A stretch of DNA of 64,000 nucleotides from the NCBI GenBank assembly GCA_016708315.1, contig JADJGC010000023.1, positions 372,001-436,000 on the forward strand, given 5' to 3'. Shown here one piece after another: positions 9,609 to 17,905 of the stretch. Origin of the DNA: a bacterium (GTDB lineage Bacteria; Zixibacteria; MSB-5A5; CAIYYT01). Under the pieces are notes generated by a model. The model searched no databases, had not been told where the DNA came from, and was given only the letters and a program-made list of their open reading frames with translations. Each line of letters begins with the position of its first letter. Within the stretch, counting starts at the first letter, position 1. Made by a program: the position numbers and the translations under genes.

Positions 9609-9656
9609 AATTCCCCTCTTGAGAGGGGTGGCTCGCCCGGGAACGGGGGGGGGGTG
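9609..9656. repeat. Interspersed repeat family C, partial copy
   Basis: The piece reads ATTCCCCTCTTGAGAGGGG followed by TGGCTCGCCCGGGAACGGGG. The same ATTCCCCTCTTG...GGTGGCTCG framework is found at 10439-10535 and 17672-17758, and an inverted short piece at 10221-10244. All copies lie between genes. Confidence 0.6.
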
Positions 9657-9700
9657 CCACCGGTGCGTAATCACTTCTGCGACGAGCTCGCCTGATTTCA

Positions 9701-10123
9701 TTATCGAGACCCGCCGCGTTGCAAACCGTATCGCTCTATCCAATCACTAATCGCAGCTATCACTCCGGTCATGTTTTCGCGCACGTCACTATCAAGAAAT
9801 CGTACGACATGTACGCCCAAAGATTCCAACTCTGCTTGTCGCTCTCGATCCGCTGATTCTGCTTCAACACCACTGTGCGTGACTCCGTCAATCTCAATCG
9901 CGAGCAGCAACTTAGGACAGTAGAAATCGACAATGTGTTTGCCCAGCGGTTTCTGGCGATGAAAGTCGTACCCCTTCATTTGACGGCCCTTCAACTGTAA
10001 CCACAGCAGCGCTTCGGCCAAGTTTCCGGCACTTCGTAAGCGTCTCGCTCTTGCCTTGAGATGAGGATTGTATGGTATAAACTTGTTTCGCACTGTCAAC
10101 CGTCGGCGGTTTGCGTTCAACAC
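9701..10123 (-). CDS. DUF559 domain protein, very-short-patch-repair-endonuclease-like
   Basis: A 140-residue protein from a GTG start. The body carries the DUF559 signature: a helix with NLAEALLWLQLKGRQMKGYDF, then HRQKPLGKHIVDFYCP and LLLAIEIDG, ending VVRFLDSDV. The D of VDFYC and the E-I-D that follow fit a PD-(D/E)xK nuclease core as in Vsr. Such genes are scattered singly in many genomes and have no proven role. It is flanked on both sides by family C repeats, which suggests that gene and repeats move or accumulate in the same permissive site. The exact start is uncertain; a GTG about ten codons in is also possible. Confidence 0.82.
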   Translation of the reverse strand: MLNANRRRLTVRNKFIPYNPHLKARARRLRSAGNLAEALLWLQLKGRQMKGYDFHRQKPLGKHIVDFYCPKLLLAIEIDGVTHSGVEAESADRERQAELESLGVHVVRFLDSDVRENMTGVIAAISDWIERYGLQRGGSR

Positions 10124-10220
10124 ACCCCGTCTCGAGCCCGTTTTCTAACAACAGGAGTTCAGGAATCTTCGTCTGAAATCGTGCATAGTGTCACTACCTG
10201 TACCCAGCACGGGCTCGATC

Positions 10221-10538
10221 CACCCCTCTCAAGAGGGGAATTTTAACTCTACGTTTTGAACCATAGTGAATCTGTGATTTATCCGTCAATCCCTTTTTGC
10301 GTGTTTAGCTGATTCGTGATATCTTATTCTTTGAAGTCGACCGCGCGACTGCACTCCCCCATCGAGACGGTGTGTTTTCGCCGTTACCCGCAGCAATCGT
10401 CCTGGAGTGTATACAAAATCGGCACCAATGGCCCAGTTGATTCCCCTCTTGTCGAAGATCCCGCTTGCGGGAATAGGGGTGGCTCGAACGACTGATCCGC
10501 CGCGGCGGAGAAGGCGGTCGAGACGGGGTGTGTCCCCC
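10221..10538. repeat. Repeat-bearing intergenic stretch with family C copy
   Basis: From 10124 to 10538 there is no gene. It contains an inverted short copy (10221-10244, CCACCCCTCTCAAGAGGGGAATTTT) and a full family C copy at 10439-10535, with an internal hairpin ATCCCGCTTGCGGGAAT and a terminal GTCGAGACGGGGTGTGT. The same order of blocks is seen at 17672-17758. The copy lies immediately after panB on the minus strand and could act in 3'-end formation of that operon. Confidence 0.6.
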
Positions 10539-11351
10539 CTACCCGTAACTCTCCGACTCCGAAGGATACTTGCCCCCGCGCACCTCAGCCACAAACTTCG
10601 CCGCCGCTCCCTGAATCAATTCCCCTTGTTTCATATATTGCCGGACAAACTTCGGCACAAAATCATCATTCATTCCCAGAATATCATTGACTACCATGAT
10701 CTGTCCGTCGCAGTTGATCCCCGCACCGATACCGATCGTCGGAATCGTCAACGTCTTGCTGATCTCCTGCGCGATGTCGCTCTTCATCGCTTCGAGCACA
10801 ATACTGAAACACCCCGCTTCTTCGAGCGCCTGCGCCGATTCGAGCAGGTAGTTCTTCCCGGCATCGGTCTTCCCTTGCACCTTGTAGCCGCCGAATTTGT
10901 TGATCGACTGCGGCGTCAATCCGATATGTCCAAACACCGGAATTCCGCACTCGGTAATCTTCTTGATCCGCACCGCCATCTCAATTCCGCCCTCGAGCTT
11001 CACACCGCCTGCACCAGCCTCAGATAGAAACCTGCAAGCATTGGCGACAGCATCAGCGTCCGAACTTTGGTAGGCGCCGAACGGCATATCCCCGATCACC
11101 AGAGCGTGCTGTGCGCCGCGTGCCACGGCATCGGTGTGACGCAACATCATATCCATCGTCGCCGACAAGGTATCGCTTTTCCCGTATAGCACCATATTGA
11201 CCGAGTCGCCAACCAGTAGCCCATCGACACCGGCATGGTCAAGCGCACGTGCGGTATAATAGTCATAAGACGTTAGCCAGACGATCTTCTCGCCCTTCTT
11301 CTTCATGGCGCCAAACGATGTGGCTGTAATTTTTGAACGAACACTTGTCAT
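10539..11351 (-). CDS. panB: 3-methyl-2-oxobutanoate hydroxymethyltransferase (ketopantoate synthesis)
   Basis: A 270-residue protein of normal PanB length. It has KIVWLTSYDYYTARALDHAG, the metal and substrate site LLVGDSVNMVLYG, LVIGDMPFGAYQ, VKLEGG and the ending IGIGAG block. PanB transfers a hydroxymethyl group from 5,10-methylene-tetrahydrofolate to alpha-ketoisovalerate, the first step to pantothenate and CoA. It is the last gene of the minus-strand operon, and its ATG directly follows the TAA of the kinase gene. Its use of a folate cofactor gives a reason for sitting with folB and folK. No panC or panD is seen nearby. Confidence 0.95.
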   Translation of the reverse strand: MTSVRSKITATSFGAMKKKGEKIVWLTSYDYYTARALDHAGVDGLLVGDSVNMVLYGKSDTLSATMDMMLRHTDAVARGAQHALVIGDMPFGAYQSSDADAVANACRFLSEAGAGGVKLEGGIEMAVRIKKITECGIPVFGHIGLTPQSINKFGGYKVQGKTDAGKNYLLESAQALEEAGCFSIVLEAMKSDIAQEISKTLTIPTIGIGAGINCDGQIMVVNDILGMNDDFVPKFVRQYMKQGELIQGAAAKFVAEVRGGKYPSESESYG

Positions 11352-12014
11352 TTAGATTCCTAACGATTGGTCCCCGCGGGTGAAATAACGCGTGCCTTGC
11401 CGCATCTCCGCGATCTGGTTGAAAATCTCTTCGAGATGATGTGAATTCTCCACGAAATCCAATTGATCAGTCTTGATCACCAATAGCGGTGTCCGATTGT
11501 AGTGGAAAAAATGATAGTTGTAAGCCTCGCTCACCTGTGTCAGATATTCCAAATCAAAGTTGCGTTCGTAAGTAATGTTGCGCCGCTTGATCCGCTGAAT
11601 CAGCACCTCAATCGATGCCGTCAAGAACACCACCAGATCAGGTTTCGGAAGCGTTTTCTTCAAGAGGTCCGCAACCTGCTTGTATAGCGCAAGTTCTTCT
11701 TCCGTCAGATTCACCGAAGCAAACATCAGATCTTTCTCGAAAGTATAGTCCGCGACTATTCGCTTTTTGAACAAATCAAACTCGACCAACTCCCGCTGCT
11801 GCTGATATCGCGACAGCAGGAAATAGAATTGCGTCTGCAGCGCATAACGTTTGCGATCCTTGTAGAAATCCTTCAAAAACGGATTCTCCGTCGCTTCTTC
11901 CAGCACAAGATGCCCGCCGATTCGATCAGCGAGTATCTTGCAGAACGTGGTCTTGCCGACACCGATCGGTCCATCTACGGCTACATAGTGCAGGTGCGAA
12001 AAACGATCATCCAT
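11352..12014 (-). CDS. Deoxynucleoside kinase family protein
   Basis: A 220-residue kinase with P-loop GPIGVGKTT at about residues 15-23, LEEATENPFLKDFY, the YALQTQFYFLLSRYQQ substrate helix, a VADYTFEKDLMFA block and IKRRNITYERNFDLEYL, the Arg-rich lid. These are marks of the bacterial deoxyadenosine/deoxyguanosine kinase family, which phosphorylates salvaged deoxynucleosides. Substrate choice cannot be read from sequence. In many bacteria this gene directly follows folK, as here: its ATG lies eight bases inside the end of folK. Its stop abuts the panB start. Confidence 0.9.
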   Translation of the reverse strand: MDDRFSHLHYVAVDGPIGVGKTTFCKILADRIGGHLVLEEATENPFLKDFYKDRKRYALQTQFYFLLSRYQQQRELVEFDLFKKRIVADYTFEKDLMFASVNLTEEELALYKQVADLLKKTLPKPDLVVFLTASIEVLIQRIKRRNITYERNFDLEYLTQVSEAYNYHFFHYNRTPLLVIKTDQLDFVENSHHLEEIFNQIAEMRQGTRYFTRGDQSLGI

Positions 12015-12501
12015 GATACAGTTCCACCAACTGGGTTTTGTCGGTTATGGCTTTGAGACACTCGCGATAGGGCTTGTGATCGACAATACAGAATGCATCC
12101 GGCGCTACGTCCAGAAGCGGCACCAAGACAAATCGCCGTTGACAAATCGACGGATGCGGCAACCGCAGATTCTCCGACTTGCTTGTCTGAAGGTGATACG
12201 TGAGAATGTCGATATCAATCACTCGTGGACCCTTCGGAATTTTCTTCATTGTATTAAGTCTTGTCTCAACCGCACGGGTTTTTTCCAACAATTCCTCGGC
12301 GGTGAGCAGAGTTCGAATCTCGACGACATTATTCAGAAACTCCGGCTGATCGGTCAAATCTACCGGCGACGTCGAGTAGAGCGCCGAGCGGCCAAGCAGT
12401 TCGATTGCGCCATCCTGCGTCAGCGAAGCCAGTGCTTCATCGATGTTTGCCGCGCGGTCTCCCAAATTCGAGCCGCAGGAAAGAAATATCGAAATGCTCA
12501 G
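12007..12501 (-). CDS. folK: 6-hydroxymethyl-7,8-dihydropterin pyrophosphokinase, non-ATG start
   Basis: The body has GDRAANI, LYSTSPVDLTDQPEFLNNVVEI, the substrate loop, and the ATP and metal motif GPRVIDIDIL with LPHPSICQRRFVLVPL. FolK proteins begin with a strand and loop of the type FLSLGSNLGDR. Here that strand, ISIFLSCGSN, is present upstream of a TTG at 12465 and must be translated. The only usable codons in front are CTG at 12499-12501, which overlaps the folB stop as CTGA, or ATT at 12493-12495. I choose CTG, since it mimics the ATGA overlaps elsewhere in this operon. The enzyme adds pyrophosphate to the pterin in folate synthesis. Confidence 0.9.
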   Translation of the reverse strand: MSISIFLSCGSNLGDRAANIDEALASLTQDGAIELLGRSALYSTSPVDLTDQPEFLNNVVEIRTLLTAEELLEKTRAVETRLNTMKKIPKGPRVIDIDILTYHLQTSKSENLRLPHPSICQRRFVLVPLLDVAPDAFCIVDHKPYRECLKAITDKTQLVELYHG

Positions 12502-12860
12502 CCTCGCGTTCTTTCCAATTCGACTTCGATGTGATCCAGATTTCCCGGAATCGGCGGAATCATCTTCCTCACGCGCACGACTACTTGTTCGATACGCGCA
12601 TCGGTCAAGATCTGTTGCGCGATATCCTCGGCGATAGCCTCAATCAGCGAATATCGCTTGTTGTTCATGATATCTTCGACCGCCTGATATACAGCCGCAT
12701 AGTTGACAGTATCAGAGAGTCTGTCGCTTTTGCCCGGTACCGTCAAATCCAAGAACAGCTCGCAGTCGACTTCGTAGCGCCGGCCCGTTTCCTTCTCGGC
12801 AGCGCTGACGCCGTGATAGCCGTAGAATATCATGTTCTGAAGTCGAATTACATCATTCAT
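12498..12860 (-). CDS. folB: Dihydroneopterin aldolase
   Basis: A 120-residue protein from ATG 12860, chosen because it starts right at the family N terminus (NDVIRLQNMIFYGYHGV); a longer upstream frame only overlaps the previous gene. FolB landmarks are YGYHGVSAAEKETGRRYEVD, DTVNYAAVYQAV with the pterin-binding Tyr, and YSLIEAIAEDIAQQIL with the binding Glu and the following helix. A lysine near the C terminus (VRVRKMIPPIPG) is in the catalytic position. It makes 6-hydroxymethyl-dihydropterin for FolK, whose gene overlaps its stop. Its start overlaps the aminotransferase stop by eight bases. Confidence 0.92.
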   Translation of the reverse strand: MNDVIRLQNMIFYGYHGVSAAEKETGRRYEVDCELFLDLTVPGKSDRLSDTVNYAAVYQAVEDIMNNKRYSLIEAIAEDIAQQILTDARIEQVVVRVRKMIPPIPGNLDHIEVELERTRG

Positions 12861-14037
12861 GGCGAATCCTCTTGATCTGCGAACGGATCGGTTGATAATG
12901 CCTGACAATCGCGTCCATCGACTTGCCAAGCGTACTGCTGTCGACATTCGCGCTGATGCGAATCCAGCCCTCGCCCTGCTCGCCAAACGCCGACCCTGGC
13001 GCAACCATGATCCCGCGCAAACGCAATAGCGAACGCGCGAAACTCAGCGATACTCTCCGATGCCGGAGCTTAATCCAAACGAATCCAGCATGACACACGG
13101 GATAGAACTCGATTCCCTCGCTCTTCAAACGTTCAACAATTACAGCGGTCCGTTTGCCGATTTCCTCGCGACACACGTTGATATGGTCTTCCAAGACTTT
13201 GGCAGATGCAAAATACCCTGCCACCGAGTTGACCGTCGCTTCCGACGGTTCCAGACTCAGTTGCTTTGATAACGTCGCCAGCGGCTGAATCAGCGTCTTC
13301 TTCCCGACGAGAGCCGTCAACTTGATATGCGGCGCACAGAGCCCGGTAGAGAAACTAAGTAACTCCAGTCCTACCCGAAGGCGTCTGGTGTTCTCGCAAA
13401 ACAACTCCGGGCGCAGTTTTCCAGCCGAGGAAAGAGCATACGAAGAATCCGCTACAATCAGCAGATTCTCAGTCGCAGCCATCTTGCGCAGCCGCTCATA
13501 GAATGCCGTGTCGCACACGGCGCCGGTCGGATTGTGCGGAGAATTGACTACCATCACCCGCGAAATTTTGCCGGGACGCTCTTTCAGTGATTCAAGATTG
13601 GGAAGATAGTCCGATCGATGATACAGCGGATAGGTCGCTATCTTGGCGCCGAACAACAGCGCCGGTACCCGGTAGGCTTCGTAGCCGGGATCGGGAAGAT
13701 AGAATACAGTATCCTGGTCCGCGAGGTACGCCGCCAAGATTAACAGCGCCACCCGCGCTCCGGGTAGAATCAGCATCTCGCGCGTCGGATCAATATCGAC
13801 GCCGTGTTCTTTCTGAAGATACTCTGAGAAAACGTCTTTGATTTGTGCCGTAGTTGTCTTGGAAGCGGTCGCTTCACCGGCAAGAGGCACCTTGATTGAG
13901 TAACGCCCCAGATCGACCACATCGCGACCGCGTCGCCCGAGCGCCGCCTGCAAGTCGCGCAACTCGCTTAAGAAAGGCGCTGGCAGTCGCTGTACTCGTT
14001 CTGCCGAGGACAAAACGACTCGTCCCGAAATTCTCAA
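12853..14037 (-). CDS. Aminotransferase class I/II fold protein without the PLP lysine
   Basis: A 394-residue fold-type I aminotransferase by overall sequence: PDPGYEAYRVPALLFGA, NSPHNPTGAV at 165-174, IVADSSYALSS with Asp197 and Tyr200, and WIRIS near the C terminus for substrate carboxylate binding. The SFSK loop that should carry the Schiff-base lysine reads LLSFSTGLCAPHIKL, with Thr231 where Lys is expected and Lys239 where the phosphate-binding Arg is expected. It may therefore be a non-transaminating PLP protein or have lost PLP chemistry. It starts at TTG in a TTGA overlap with the aldolase gene. Its role in a folate/pantothenate operon is unknown. Confidence 0.8.
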   Translation of the reverse strand: MRISGRVVLSSAERVQRLPAPFLSELRDLQAALGRRGRDVVDLGRYSIKVPLAGEATASKTTTAQIKDVFSEYLQKEHGVDIDPTREMLILPGARVALLILAAYLADQDTVFYLPDPGYEAYRVPALLFGAKIATYPLYHRSDYLPNLESLKERPGKISRVMVVNSPHNPTGAVCDTAFYERLRKMAATENLLIVADSSYALSSAGKLRPELFCENTRRLRVGLELLSFSTGLCAPHIKLTALVGKKTLIQPLATLSKQLSLEPSEATVNSVAGYFASAKVLEDHINVCREEIGKRTAVIVERLKSEGIEFYPVCHAGFVWIKLRHRRVSLSFARSLLRLRGIMVAPGSAFGEQGEGWIRISANVDSSTLGKSMDAIVRHYQPIRSQIKRIRHE

Positions 14038-14753
14038 TTTTCTCTCCGTCGGCGTTCGCGTGGGAACGGCATATTCTGAATCTCCGCATCGAGTTCGTCG
14101 AAATCTTCATCATCACGCTGATCGTTCAAATCACGCAATGTCCACAACTGCTCGGCAAGATACAGTGACTTCGCGCAATGCTCCGCCATCTCAAGACGAT
14201 AAAACGCTTTCCACAAATCATCCGCGAGCGAAACCAAACCGTGTCTTTCAAGCAGATAGGTGTGATTCGAGCTGAGATACGATCCAAATGTCTCCGCCAG
14301 CTCCACCGAACCCGGTTCTGCATAGGGCACCAGCGGAATCTCGCCAAATGTCGCCACAAACTCCGGCAGCACCTCGCCCTCGATATCCATTCCTGCAATT
14401 GCAAACGCGGTTGCGTAACTCGGATGCGCATGCACGACGGCATTGATGTCTTTTCTGAGTTTGTATGCTGTCAAGTGGATGCGATACTCCGAAGATGGCG
14501 CAGGTGAGCCATTGCCGTTCTTGTTGTCGGATCTGATTAAAGCGATCTGCTGCGGTTTCAGGTATCCCTTGCAGACCCCGGCCGGTGTTATCAAAATCTC
14601 GCCGGAAGATAGCCGACAAGAGATGTTGCCTTCCATCCCAGCAATTAACCCCTTGCTATACAGCAATTTACCGATTTCGCAGATGGCCTCGCGTTGCTCT
14701 TTTTCGTCTTGGCTCAAGCTCTTGTTCCTCGCAAAATACAAGTTAGTCCTCAC
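14034..14753 (-). CDS. Class II aldolase/adducin family protein
   Basis: A 239-residue protein with the fuculose-phosphate-aldolase-type core: GLIAGMEGNISCRL, ILITPAGVCKGYL, AVVHAHPSYATAFA with two zinc-binding His, and YLLERHGLVS with the third. Such enzymes cleave or epimerise phosphorylated sugars; some act as methylthioribulose-phosphate dehydratases. The C-terminal 30 residues are acidic and not part of the fold. The GTG at 14753 is the upstream limit; a TTG thirteen codons later (SQDEKEQREA follows) has AGGA in front and may be the real start. It is the first gene of the operon, with the divergent nrdJ promoter region upstream. Confidence 0.82.
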   Translation of the reverse strand: MRTNLYFARNKSLSQDEKEQREAICEIGKLLYSKGLIAGMEGNISCRLSSGEILITPAGVCKGYLKPQQIALIRSDNKNGNGSPAPSSEYRIHLTAYKLRKDINAVVHAHPSYATAFAIAGMDIEGEVLPEFVATFGEIPLVPYAEPGSVELAETFGSYLSSNHTYLLERHGLVSLADDLWKAFYRLEMAEHCAKSLYLAEQLWTLRDLNDQRDDEDFDELDAEIQNMPFPRERRRREN

Positions 14754-15214
14754 ACCGTCGAATTGTCAAGGCAATTTCCTCTGTGCGGTTTCGTTCAATA
14801 TTTACGGTGTCAAAATCGATATCATCAGCAAAATAGTCATAATTCCCAAAGGAAAAATCAGATTGCACTGACTAGGAAGTCCATTTTGATTTTGTAAGAT
14901 ATTTCTTAGCAATCGGTTAGAAATATCGACAATTTCCGCTTAGCTAACAAATTCCCAAATACGTATATATTGTGTAGCATAACTCATTGATACCACTACC
15001 TGTTGTGTTTTTTTAATTTTTATATTTGACACTTTTTGCCCTCGGCGATAACCTGTTCATCCCGTGCACGAAACCGTTTCGACGGACTCTCCGGGTGCGA
15101 GGTTAAGTCAAAAGTGATTTCCAACTGACAGGTTGGAGCTTAAACATGTAAATGCTTCGGGTGGCGTTCTCACCATTCGAATGGGTCTAAAATGTTCTAC
15201 GAGGGAGAAGAACT
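14754..15214 (+). promoter_or_regulatory. nrdJ upstream region with NrdR-like box and long leader
   Basis: A 461-base AT-rich gap with no ORF. The sequence TACGTATATATTGTGT at 14960-14975 matches 12 of 16 positions of the NrdR box consensus ACACTATATATAGTGT-type palindrome, with a perfect right half. TTGACA stands at 15026-15031, with weak -10 choices at 15047-15054. Some 160 bases of leader follow, with short stems (CCAAC...GTTGG at about 15121-15136, GGTG...CACC near 15160-15174). GAGGGAG at about 15200-15206 is the ribosome site. No cobalamin riboswitch consensus was found by eye. Confidence 0.5.
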
Positions 15215-17534
15215 ATGCAAGGATTTCAGAAGAAAGCGCTAACCGAGAACGCTCTTCGCGTACTCGAACGCCGCTATCTCGCCAAGGATGACAACGGAAT
15301 CATCATCGAATCGCCCGACCAGTTGTTCCGGCGTGTCGCCAATGCCGTTGCGCTTCCGGACAAAAACTATGGAGCTACCGACGAACAGGTCCTGGAGACT
15401 GCCGAAGTTTTTTACCAGATGATCGCCAATCTCGAATATGTGCCGAACTCTCCCACCCTGATGAATGCCGGCCGTCCGCTCGGACAGCTATCGGCATGTT
15501 TCGTTCTCCCTGTTGGCGACTCGATGGAAGAAATCTTCGAGACTATCAAGCACGCTGCCCTGATTCACAAATCCGGAGGTGGTACCGGTTTCTCCTTCTC
15601 GCGACTTAGACCCCGCAATTCGATGGTTGCCTCGACTTCCGGTGTGGCTTCAGGGCCGGTTTCGTTCATGAAAGTCTTCAATGCCGCTACTGAAGCGGTG
15701 AAGCAGGGCGGAACTCGCCGTGGCGCCAATATGGGCATCTTGCGTGTCGACCATCCTGATATCGAGGAATTTGTCTCTTGCAAGGATGATCTCTCCCAAA
15801 TCACCAACTTCAATATCTCCGTCGCCATCACTGATGAGTTTATGCGCGCCGTCAAAGAGAACCGCGACTACGCGTTGCTTAATCCGCGTACCGGCGAACC
15901 GTACACCATCAACGGCCAAATCGTTACAAAGTCTGCGACCAAAGTATTCAGTACCATCATCGAACACGCCTGGCAAACCGGTGAACCGGGAATTGTCTAT
16001 ATCGATCGTATGAACGACCTCTCGCCGAATCCCGGCTACGAAGTCATTGAAGCCACCAACCCCTGCGGTGAACAGCCGTTGCCGCCGTACGATTCCTGCA
16101 ATCTCGGCTCGATCAATCTCGGCACGATGGTCTTTGATGATCTCCCGCGCGACTACAATGCCAAGGTAGACCCGGCTCGCGGAGTCGATTGGGAACGCCT
16201 CAGAAAACTCGTTCGCGACTGCGTCCACTTCCTCGACAACATCATCGACGCCAACAAATATCCGATTCCGGAAATCGAAGAACAGACCAAACGCAATCGC
16301 CGCATCGGTCTCGGCGTCATGGGTTGGGCGGATATGCTGGTCAAACTGCGCGTACCGTACAACAGCGAAAAGGCTTTCGAACTCGGCGAGCAAGTCATGG
16401 ACTTCATCAATTCTGAAGGCCACTTCTACTCCTCCGAATTGGCGCGCGTTCGCGGCAAATTCCCGAATTGGGAGCATTCGCGTTTTGAAAAAGACGGCGT
16501 CATCATGCGCAATGCCACGGTCACGACCATCGCACCGACCGGCACGATTTCCATCATCGCCGGCTGTTCGTCAGGTATCGAACCCTACTACGCCATTTCT
16601 TTCGTCCGCAATGTCATGGACAACACCAAGCTTGTCGATGTCAATCCACTCTTTGAAGAAATCGCCCGCAAGCGCGGCTTCTATTCGCAAGAGCTGATGG
16701 AGAAAATCGCCAACGACAATTCGCTGCAGAATTTCGATGAGATCCCTGCCGATGTTCGCGAATTGTTTATCACCTCTGCTGACGTCTCCCCGAATCATCA
16801 CATTCGTATGCAGGCGGTCTTCCAGAAGAGCTGTGACTCTTCCGTCTCCAAGACCATCAACATGGATCACTCCGCTACTCAGCAGGATGTCTTCGACGCC
16901 TACTGGTACGCCTACGAACTCGGCTGTAAGGGCGTCACCATCTATCGCGACGGTTCCCGTCCTCAGCAGGTGCTCTCCACCGGCAAGACGCAGGACCCGA
17001 CTGCGAAGAAGGATGAACCGAAAATCGAAATCGCCCAGCCGGTCTTGATGACTGTGCCGACTCCGTCCGTTCCGATGGCAGATGCCAAGGAAATTCAGGA
17101 TCGCCCCGATGTGCTCGTTGGCATCACCGAGCGTATCCGCACCGGTTACGGCAATCTCTACATCACGATCAATACCCACAACGGCAGACCGTTCGAGGTC
17201 TTCGCGCAGATCGGCAAATCGGGTTGGTCGACCATGGCCGACACGGAAGCCATCTGCCGCGTTATCTCGCTCGCTTTGCGGTCCGGTGTTCCGGTCTCGG
17301 CAATCATCGAGCAGTTGGCCGGTATCGGCGGCGAGTCGCCGTTGTACCAGAACGGCAAGCTTGATCAAGTCGATTCCTGATGCCATCAGCATGGTGCTCA
17401 AGAAGCACTTTGGCGCCGGTGTCGATGAAGGCAAAGCTACGCAGTATCATGAATCATGTCCCGATTGCGGCACCCGCCTCGAACACGACTCAGGCTGTGT
17501 CACCTGCCGTAGCTGCGGCTTTAATAAGTGTTAG
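15215..17534 (+). CDS. nrdJ: Adenosylcobalamin-dependent class II ribonucleotide reductase, frameshifted near the 3' end
   Basis: The protein has VPNSPTLMNAG, LSACFVLPVGDSM, KSGGGTGFSFSRLRP, GTRRGANMGIL, NPCGEQPLPPYDSCNLGSINL with the active-site Cys, GTISIIAGCSSGIEP and KSCDSSVSKTINM, so it is NrdJ. It makes deoxyribonucleotides with B12 and needs no oxygen. The frame stops at 17380 after KLDQVDS (721 residues). The +1 frame then encodes IPDAISMVLKKHFG and a zinc-ribbon-like end with CPDCGT and CRSCGFNKC, stopping at 17534, exactly the normal NrdJ tail with its redox cysteines. A +1 break lies between about 17360 and 17378. I annotate one gene across it. GGGAG precedes the ATG. Confidence 0.92.
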
Positions 17535-17563
17535 TGAGTTAATCAGTAGAATTCTGTTTTGTC

Positions 17564-17594
17564 AACGGCAGGTGGAAACACCTGCCGTTTTGAT
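17564..17594 (+). terminator. Terminator after nrdJ
   Basis: An 11-bp perfect stem (AACGGCAGGTG and complement, 17564-17589) with a GAAA tetraloop is followed by TTGATTTT. It lies 30 bases after the corrected nrdJ stop, which supports 17534 as the real gene end. Confidence 0.85.
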
Positions 17595-17905
17595 TTTAAC
17601 GAGCTGTTGATCGAATCGGTAGCCCACCCGGAGCGAAGCGCAGGGTGGGATCCTCTTAAACCAGCACCACCAATTCCCCTCTTGTCGAAGATCCCGCTTG
17701 CGGGAAGAGCGGTGGCTCGACCACCCGAAGAATGAGGATGGTCGAGACGGGGTGTGTACCCGTCCGCAGCACGATATCTCCTGATCGGGTTAATTTGGCG
17801 CTGGCATCTTAGCTTTGAATCTCTCAAATTGATAATGCACCTGGTATAAGCAATCGCACTCGGCGCTTCGCTTAAGGTGAGCCATAGAGTTGTGAAGGAG
17901 AATCG
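17595..17905. repeat. Interspersed repeat family C copy between nrdJ and the TPR lipoprotein
   Basis: No gene is seen here. Positions 17672-17758 repeat the block found at 10439-10535: ATTCCCCTCTTGTCGAAGAT, CCCGCTTGCGGGAA, GGTGGCTCGA and GTCGAGACGGGGTGTGT, with a variable middle. A second small inverted repeat (CCCACCCGGAGC...GGGTGGGA, about 17623-17650) sits beside it. Confidence 0.65.

Noticed and set aside
15055..15214. Cobalamin riboswitch before the B12-dependent reductase
   Set aside because: The B12-box and the core GCCACTG-like element could not be found on reading the leader.
15650..16477. 275-codon minus-strand frame within nrdJ
   Set aside because: It mirrors the conserved class II reductase and has no ribosome site or recognisable domain.
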